This document shows positions 57,227 through 64,000 of a DNA stretch of 64,000 nt, one piece after another. The notes beneath the pieces are model-generated. The model saw only the letters and a program-made list of their open reading frames with translations. It was not told the DNA's origin and ran no database searches. Numbering within the stretch: the stretch's first letter is position 1; each line of letters opens with the position of its first letter. A program made the position numbers and the translations under genes. The stretch is from contig CM057450.1 in the NCBI GenBank assembly GCA_016271365.2, forward strand, positions 1,801,726,967-1,801,790,966, written 5' to 3'. The DNA comes from Neoceratodus forsteri. Its lineage: Eukaryota; Chordata; Ceratodontiformes; Ceratodontidae.

Positions 57227-58800
57227 TCAGGGTGTCTGCTGGGAAGGGGCTTTAGGCTGAGGGGTGGATGCAGGCCTGCTCATCCCTCGTCTGCCTCTCC
57301 CTCTGAAGAACCCCCTCTGAGAGTAAGAAGAGGAGGCCTGAGCTTGGTAAAAAGCCCTTTGGAAAGGCCTGTCTCTGCCCCTGGACTGCTGCCTTTGAGG
57401 AGTTGCTTGCCTTTCTTTGGCCTGAGCACTCCTGTAAGTGGTCCTGTACTCGTCCATCTTTTTCATGAAGTTCTCTGTCTGCTCCCCAGAGAATTACCAA
57501 TAATAGGGAAATCCATGGCTCTAGCCTGGGTATCCTGTGATAGGCTAGTAGCATCTGAGCCAAGCCATCCTCCAAGAGCCACAGATGTAGCCATGACTCT
57601 TGATGAAACATCATTGGAGTCCACAGCAGCATGAAATTGTACTTTAGATGCCTCAATCCCATCTACAGCCACCTGCTCCAGCCTCCTGGCAAGCTGGTCA
57701 GGGGCCTGTTTAGCCAGAGCCAGCACAGTGTCCCACCTGGACTTCTGGTATCTAGCTGTGTAGGCCACATAGTTAGCCTGCCTGAGTCCCAAAGATGCTG
57801 CCATGTACTGTCTTTGCCATGACATCAATCTTCCTGGAGTCCTTGTCTGGGGGTGTGATGCAAGGGATATTTGCCTTATCACAGGCAGCAGCCTGCACTA
57901 CCCCAACATGGCTGCATTGCTGGAAAGGAACTCCTGTCTAAGCCTGAAAGAGTATACCTTTGTCCATTCTGCCTGTCCACAGGGGTATGGAATTAGGGAG
58001 ACTTATGATTTTATGTGTCTGTTTCCCAAAGGATTTGTGGAGGACAGACAGTCTCCTGGACTCTGGATGTCCATCATCTCAACAAAATCAGGCCCCTCCT
58101 GATCCTCTACTGCTTCTTCCACAGGAAGCTGGAGGGTCTCAGCCACTTTTTAGTAAAACATATAGTGAGAAGGGGACTCAGAAAGCCTAGGAGGAGAAAC
58201 ACATGAAGGTCTGTCTGGGGAGATGTCCGGGTCAATAGGCACATCCAGACTTTCATAATCACCATCATCATCCTCATACTCTCCTTCTTCCTCCTCCGGT
58301 TCATAAAATTCTTCCAAAGTGTAATCCGGAACTGGTGGAACTGACCGAATCGAACTCCTGCCAGATGGTGCCGGTTCGGTCGGAACCGAAGTAAGCGATT
58401 GCACTATCCTTATCGCCTTGGCTATCTCATCGGCGGTCGGAGGATGAATTTCTGGGTCCGAACCGGACGATTTATCTTTTCTTTTTACCGTAACCGACTC
58501 CTCAGAATCAGCTCTCCTTTTGCCCGAAGTATCGCCTTGGTCACAGGGCACTCCTTCTGGTTCGGTCAAAACCGAACCGGGCTGGCCATCCGGGTCAGCA
58601 GACTTCTTGGCCTCTTTCTCAGTCTACCTAATCTCTTTTCCAGGGTAGATTTGGGAAAATTTTCCAAATTTGGCAGTCTGAATCGAGGTGGTCAAACCCC
58701 AGACATAACACAGGTGGTGGGATCAGCCTTGGCAAAGACTTCCACACACTGCAGTGTTGAAACCCAGTAGGCCTGTTTTTTTCTTGGGTTTCTGGACATG
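57227..58800 (-). pseudogene. Gag-like ORF1 of F
   Basis: The start at 58798-58800 gives MSRNPRKKQAYWVS, then QCVEVFAKADPTTCVMSG, equivalent to the cysteine-rich N-terminus of other families with one Cys replaced. A 139-codon acidic frame (58150-58569) includes VPDYTLEEFYEPEEEEGEYE. The conserved C-terminal domain (57463-57882) reads PGRLMSWQRQYMAASLGLRQ, NYVAYTARYQKSRWDTVLAL and DSNDVSSRVMATSV. The tail is arginine/glutamine-rich (57227-57466). Several frame breaks. Confidence 0.74.
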
Positions 58801-58821
58801 GCCACTCCCAACTAAAAAAAA
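58801..58821 (-). other. 5' leader of F gag, cut short
   Basis: Only 21 bases remain between the F gag start and the E-type insertion. The rest of the F leader and its right ITR lie beyond 64000. Confidence 0.55.
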
Positions 58822-59081
58822 AACAGGTTACTCACCTGTAACAGTAGTTCTAGGAGTGGTATATGTTGTTCATCCACACCTGTCTGGCATTGTCCTTTCC
58901 TTTAAATCTTGCTGGAAGTCTTCGTTGGCTCATCCCACCCACCCGGTGGTAAATACCTGCTCAGCCCCATGACGCCAGATCTAGCCTGGCCAGCCAGAAG
59001 TAGCGCCTTTAAGCCGGGAGGTCGGTGTGCAGATGATGAGCAACATATACCACTCCTAGAACTACTGTTACAGGTGAGTAA
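58822..59081. repeat. Solo E-family left terminus, palindromic
   Basis: The 260-bp segment begins acaggttactcacctgtaac and ends gttacaggtgagta. Its arms (cagtagttctaggagtggta and the inverse) are near-perfect inverted repeats. It corresponds to an E element from its left end to the junction point inside the ICR and stops there. E3 follows directly. Confidence 0.8.
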
Positions 59082-59082
59082 A

Positions 59083-59405
59083 CACAGGTTACTCACCTGT
59101 AACAGGAGTTGTAGGAATGGTATATGTTGTTCATCCACACTGTCGGGCAGGTATCCTTGCCACTTTAAATCTTGCCGGAAGGTCTTCAGTTGGCTCCTCC
59201 CACCCACCCGGTGGTAAAACTCTTGGCTCCGCCCATGGCGCCAGATCTGCCCGCTGGAAGCTCAGGTTGTGCGTCAAGCTGGGAATGGTGGATGAACAAC
59301 ATATACCATTCCTAGAACTGTTACAGGTGAGTAACCTGTATTTCTAGGACATGGATATGTTGTTCATCCACACTGTCTGCAGACTCCAAGCAGTTCTCCG
59401 GGGAG
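59083..59405. repeat. Left ITR and ICR of E3
   Basis: The ITR is 59083-59200 (acaggttactcacctgtaac and on). The ICR is 59289-59405, with ctgttacaggtgagtaacct fused to ctaggacatggatatgttg. Confidence 0.84.
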
Positions 59406-59429
59406 GGAGGCAAGGCGCACCCCTTACTT

Positions 59430-60420
59430 AGGGAATACAGACTGAGAACCGAGGCCCCAAAACCAGCATCCCGGCGTGACTCAAGGCTCATGTGGTAATG
59501 GGTGATGAAGGAGTGCTGACTTCCAGGTAGCAGCCCTGCAGATTTCCTGGATAGGGACGCCCTGAAGCAGCCACCGATGCAGCAGTATGGCGGGTATAAT
59601 GAGCTCTTATCCTCTGGGAGGCTCCATGCCCGCCAACTTATAGCAGAGATCTATGCAGGAGGTGACCCACCTGCCTATCGTCCGCTTGGCTGCAGGTCTG
59701 CCAGGTGCGGCTTCAGCGTAGGTGACAAACACAGCTGGTGAACCTCCTCGAATTTCAGCCGTATGCCTCCTTATAGTAAGCGAGCGCCTTCTAGGTCCAG
59801 AGTATGGAGCCTATATTTGGCCTCCGAGGTGATTGGGGTAGAACACGGCAGAGTCAACACCTGGTTAAGGTGAAACTCCGACACCACCTTCGGAAGGAAT
59901 TTCGGGTGGGGGCGCAGGACAACCTTGACCCTGTGGAAGACCAGGTAAGGAGACTCGATGCAGAGCGCCTGGAGCTCTCCCATCCTTCTGGCTGACGTGA
60001 TAGCCACCAAGAAGGCGGTCTTCCACGACAGGTGAGAGAGTTCACACCTGTGCACTGGTTTGAATGGCTTGCCCATGAGCTCTGCCAGTACCAGCAGTAG
60101 ATCCCATGGAGGTGGAGGTTCTCGCACCAGAGGGGAAATGTGATCAAGGCCTTTGAAAAAGCGCCAGACCACCTTCTCCTCCGCCACCGACTGCTTCCTG
60201 GCCCGCGCCAGGTAAGCAGAGATGGCTGCCAGGTGCACCTTAAGGGTCGTCGACCTAAGCCCTTGCTGAGAAAGGGACCAAAGGTAGTCCAATATGCTTG
60301 CCAAGGAACAGGAGGAAGGGTCCAGGCCCTTGCCCTGAGGCGAGTATTTTCTGGTCGACCTTACGGGCCTCAACTACGCTGAGGACCCTGCCGGAAAGAC
60401 CCAAGGCCTGGAACTCTAGG
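59430..60420 (-). pseudogene. Tyrosine recombinase of E3
   Basis: A 200-codon frame (59771-60373) spans the core-binding domain (GLRSTTLKVHLAAISAYL) and the first half of the catalytic domain with TSARRMGELQAL (box I, near 59995). The HxxR and tyrosine half (59470-59650) is broken up by small deletions; the sequence is similar to E1 and E2 at DNA level. The junction with the RT tail is near 60400. Confidence 0.8.
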
Positions 60421-60544
60421 CTCCAGGAACCAGGTCAGGTGCAGGGATTGAAGGTCCGGATGGAATACCTTCCCCTGATTGACTGAGAGCAGGTCCGGGC
60501 GAGCTGGCAGCTGCCTCGGGAGCCTGGAGCTGAGGCTGAGGAGA

Positions 60545-62200
60545 TCAGGGTACCAGTACTGGCGGGGCTAGTCTGGGACTATCAGAATCACCTGCGCCTT
60601 GTCCCTCCTTGCCTTGAGAAGCACCTTGTGCATTAAGGGGAACGGCGTAGAAGAGGCCCGGGGTCCACGGCCTCGAGAAGGCATCCCCCTGCAGTGAACC
60701 CTGCTGAGGGGGGCGGGCATGGAACAGCCTCAGCTTCGCATTCTCCCTGGAGGCAAACAGGTCCACCTGAGGTGTGCCCCAATGGGAGAATAGATCTTGT
60801 ACTACCTCCGCAGGAGAGACCACTCGGGACGTGAGCCCCTATCCGGCTTAGGGCATCAGCCAGGGTGTTGGAGGCCCTGCCACATGAATGGCTAGAAATG
60901 CGCCTCAGGCTGCACACGAGTGACCAGATGTGGAGAGCTTCGCATAGAAGCATGGAGTGCGCCCCGCCTGACGGTTTGATAGTACATGGTCGTGGTATTG
61001 TCCATCTGACCCGACCACTTGACCCTCAAGAAACGGAGCAAAGGCGGTGGAGCTAGGTGGACCGCCGGAGCTCCAGCAGGTTGATGTGGCATTGAGACTC
61101 TGCTGGGACCAGAGGCGGCGCCGGTGTGTTCCCCAGATGGCACCCCAACCCATCAGAGAGGCATCGGTCGATAGAGAGACCGGCGCAAGAGGCGGACAAA
61201 CGGGATGCCCTCCTGCAGATGAACTGGAACGGTCCACCACTGGAGAGCGTTTCACATCCCCTGGGTCACCGTCACTAGCTGGTCCAGTGGATCGCAGCGT
61301 TGGGACCACTGGCTGGCCAGCCCCCACTGAAGGGGGCGCATGTTCCAGCGGGCCCAACGGACCACGCTGGTACAGGCTGCCATGAGACCCAGGAGGCGCA
61401 GGAAGTCCCGGGCAAGGCGCAACTGCCCAACCAGAAATGATTGGGCAAAGGAGGTAAGAACCTCGGCCCTGTCCGCTGGGAGCTGTGCTCTGGCTCGAAG
61501 AGAGTTGAGCTCTGCCCTGATGAAAAGAATCACCTGCTTTGGCTCGAGTTTCGACTTGCCCTCGTTGATGAGGAGGCCGACCTGAGAGCAAACCTGGAGG
61601 GCCAGATCTCTGGACTGCTCCACCTCCTGTCTGGAGGGGGCTGCTATCAGCCAATCGTCCAGGTAAGGGTAAACCCGGAACCCTCGGCGCCGCAGGAATG
61701 CTGTCACCACTGCCATGCATTTGGTGAAGACCTCGAGCTGGAGATAAGCTGAAGGGCATGGCTTGAACTCGAAGGGATCCCCTCCTCGAAGCGAAGGAAC
61801 CTCTGATGTGACGGACGGATAGGACGTGAAAGAACGCGTCCTGCAGGTCCAGAGAGCAGAACCACACGCCGTGTTCCAAGGATGGTATGATCTGAGCCAG
61901 AGTGACCATCCTGAAGGTTCGAGACCTTAGGAACTTGTTTAGGTCGTGAATGGGGCGCCAGCCCCCCGTCCGTTTCGGAACCAGGGAGTACCTGGACACG
62001 AACCCCGGGTCTGAGGGAGGGTCCGCCACCTCTCTGATCACCTCCTTCTCGAGGAGGAGAGCGATGTCGGCTCGGCGAGCTGACAGCGAGGCTTCGGACG
62101 CCGAGGCCCCCCGAGGTGCGACGGCTCTGAAGGGTGGGGCCTGCTCGAACTCCAAAGGCAGGCCCTTTCCCACCACCTCCAACACCCACCGGTCTGTGGT
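60545..62200 (-). pseudogene. Reverse transcriptase-RNase H of E3
   Basis: Fingers VSRYSLVPKRTGGWRPI (near 62000), motif A WFCSLDLQDAFFHV (near 61850), YLDDWLIAAPSRQEV (61650-61667) and the thumb QVILFIRAELNSL and RDFLRLLGLMAACTSVV (61252-61716). The RNase H start is STDASLMGWGAIWG (near 61150); its remainder is scattered through frames to 60865. DLFASRENAKLRLF lies in the tail (near 60740). The catalytic Asp residues of RT are intact, but frames change near 61720, 61250 and 60950. Confidence 0.84.
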
Positions 62201-62279
62201 AATAATGGACCAGGCGGAAAGAAAGTGGCGGCCGCCCCCATGGGGGGCACCTGGGGTGAGGCGACTGGGTTGGGGGCGA

Positions 62280-64000
62280 CACCCCTCAACCCGTCACTGG
62301 GCAGGCTTGGAGGAAGGACCGGCCGAGGGACCTCCAGGGCCTTTACCTCCCTGCTTCCTGGAGGAGGAAGCTGAGGGCTTGGGTTTGGGATGCCAAGCTC
62401 GAGCCTGCTGGCCCTGATGTTGCTGGGCCGGACGTGCCGCGGGCGCAGAGGGATGAAAGGGCTTAGGCTGCGGCCTTTGTCCTTCTGTGCGGATGAGACC
62501 GAGTCCAAGGTAGCATTGGACTTCTTGATCCTCTGCAGGTGACCTTCCACCCCAGGGTCGAAGAGGTCGGTCCCCAGGAAGGAAACATCTGCCAACTTGT
62601 GCTGGGTACCTGGCAAAGGTGGATATCCTCAGCCATGCCCGATGGCTGACAGCCACCGCGGCCGCCACTGACCTGGCACATGAGTTCCAATGTCTAGAGC
62701 AGTCTGAAGCTGCTGTTTGGCCACTGCCCTGCCCTGGTCCCGCAACTGCCTCAACCGTGGTCTGCAGGTCCCGGAAGATGAGGAACCACTCGCCCAGGAG
62801 CCCAACAGGGCATGAGAGAGAATGTGCCATAAGCACGGTCAACTGGCCTGACGGTAGCCGAGGGAGGACGAAGCGAGACTTTGGCGCCGCATAGTCCATC
62901 TCTTGACTCCTGTCGGAGGTTTGTCCACGCCCCTAGCGCTTCCGGCGCGTGCCGGAAAACGCTGTCGGTAACCAGCCCTCGGCTGAGGGGTGTTCAAAAC
63001 CGGACAAGGAACTGGGGACCACATACTTCCTGGCCATCCTGGCCGAGGGCACAGGACAGGAAGCAGGGCGCTGCCAGAGCTCCAAGGCCGGGCCCACTGT
63101 GGCCTCGGCCACCGGAAAAGCCTCCGTAGGGGAATCCCCTCAGTCCAGTATCTCCTGAGGGATACCTGGCCCGCTTAGACACAGGGTCGGCTTCATCCCG
63201 TGGACTCAGATGAGCCAAGCAATCCCAGATAGGACGGAGGGCTATCGCCCATTGACTGACCTCCAGAGACACCAAGTCTACTCGCCTGGAGAAAAGGAGG
63301 AATCGCCGTCGGACTCAGAAGAGTCCGCAAAGAGCTGCCTCGGCCTGAGCCACCCTCCACCTGCCGAGGTCGATCGGGAGTGAGGGTAACAGACAGCCTA
63401 TGGGCAGTCCCTGAGCCGACCAAGAGTTCTTGGTCAGAGCCCCAACAACGCAGTGGAAGCGAAGTTCCACCGAATCGGTGAGCAGTTGGTTTTGGTCAAC
63501 AACCGCCTGGAACAGGCCTCGGTAAGTCGAGGGGTTGTTTCGCCGCCCGCGACAGCCACTTAATGGCCGGGAAGGCGGTGGCGCCGGCTTGTTCCCGGTC
63601 AGAAGGAGCTGCTGCTACATAAGGTCCTCGCACTCGCCGACGAATCTCACGCCGAAGCTTCCCCGTCCGGGAGGACGACAGCGGCGGTGCCGCTATCCTG
63701 GTGCCGAGACCGCCTTGCGATGGCGGATCGCTGGACCGCTAAGAAGTCCGAGAACCTCGGCTTTTCCCGAGGGCGGTGCGGGAGGGAAGGGGAACCGCTC
63801 TCCTCGCTCGGAGGGTTCACCCAGGCTCCGGAACCGAGGCACTGGTAAGCCCACGGGATCCTCACCCCACCGGGAGAGGATTTTGGTTGCCATGACAACC
63901 CGCCCAACGTGGTCGAGAAAATCTCGACCGCGCCGACGGAAGTCTCGGTCAACTGGCCTGATGGGGACACCATGAGACCAGTGGTCGAGCCGACGATCGA
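62280..64000 (-). pseudogene. Gag-like ORF1 of E3, N-terminus outside window
   Basis: It ends with a glycine/lysine/proline-rich tail (GGKGPGGPSAGPSSKPAQ, near 62300). Upstream are HKLADVSFLGTDLFDPGVEGH (near 62600), HRAWLRISTF and other elements of the E-type conserved domain (62500-62900). The segments 62990-63900 match the proline/arginine-rich middle of E2. The N-terminal cysteine region is not reached before 64000. Numerous single-base deletions break the frame. Confidence 0.72.

Larger units (their letters stand above)
19886..64000 (-). mobile_element. DIRS-like retrotransposon E1, outermost copy of the right nest
   Basis: E1 begins at acaggttactcacc. It carries an ITR, ICR and YR (20260-21300) and is broken by the LINE (about 21460-37663). 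It resumes with RT (37664-39300) and gag (39380-41575), then enters its right ITR. F is inserted there (after 41802), so the last bases of E1 lie outside the window. Continuity across the LINE is shown by E2 and E3, where the same stretch (aggatcacctgcgccttg) is unbroken. Confidence 0.87.
41803..64000 (-). mobile_element. DIRS-like retrotransposon F, inserted in the E1 right ITR
   Basis: Left ITR 41803-41950, ICR 42263-42380, YR 42400-43194 and 55109-55460, RT 55335-57200, gag 57227-58800. It is interrupted by B2 (43195-55108) and again at 58822 by E-type DNA. Its right ITR is beyond the window. The YR reading frame is continuous if B2 is removed. Confidence 0.84.
59083..64000 (-). mobile_element. 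DIRS-like retrotransposon E3, right end outside window
   Basis: Left ITR and ICR 59083-59405, YR 59430-60420, RT 60545-62200, gag from 62280 off the window end. It follows the solo E terminus with no spacer beyond one or two bases. Compared with E1 and E2 it has many small deletions. Confidence 0.86.

Overview
The window is a stretch of a repeat-rich vertebrate nuclear genome. The only host gene I can identify is one exon of the mitotic checkpoint kinase BUB1, on the minus strand at 16248-16405. Almost everything else is retrotransposon: only about 1.7 kb (15535-17033 and 19710-19885) cannot be assigned to an element. The elements are DIRS-like tyrosine-recombinase retrotransposons plus one CR1/L2-type LINE. 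DIRS-rich genomes with CR1/L2 LINEs are known in amphibians (caecilians, salamanders) and some reptiles. An amphibian such as a caecilian is my best guess, at low confidence.

Eleven DIRS-like copies can be separated into five families by their termini. I call them A (A1-A4), B (B1, B2), C, E (E1-E3) and F; these are labels for this window, not published names. All eleven have their coding strand on minus, the same as BUB1. Read on the minus strand, each complete copy has a right inverted terminal repeat (ITR), gag, a reverse transcriptase-RNase H region with a C-terminal methylase-like domain, a tyrosine recombinase (YR) overlapping it, an internal complementary region (ICR), and the left ITR. 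Every coding region carries frameshifts or stops, so all are annotated as pseudogenes.

Layout. Left block (1-15534): A1 (left end outside the window) is interrupted by C (5248-15354), which is interrupted by A2 (5775-11558). Middle: BUB1 exon and intron, then the internally deleted A3 (17034-19709), then 176 bp of host DNA. Right block: E1 starts at 19886 and runs past the window. It contains a plus-strand LINE (about 21460-37663), whose ORF1 is split by B1 (22625-33966), which is split by E2 (26240-31971). E1 also contains F (from 41803, past the window). F is split by B2 (43195-55108), which is split by A4 (46093-52250), and F is hit again at 58822 by a 260-bp palindromic E-terminus piece followed by E3 (59083 to beyond the window). 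The deepest nesting is four insertions (E1 > LINE > B1 > E2 and E1 > F > B2 > A4).

Sibling copies in the same window give pre-insertion sequences for several junctions. They show clean joining with no evident target duplication and a recurring GAA|CTG-like site. The most unusual recurring signal is at the 3' end of every DIRS family: a short inverted pair (TTAC(G)...(C)GTAA) around a core that is also a strong outward-facing 5' splice-site consensus. Coordinates of element ends are good to a few bases where siblings exist; coordinates of broken coding regions are approximate.
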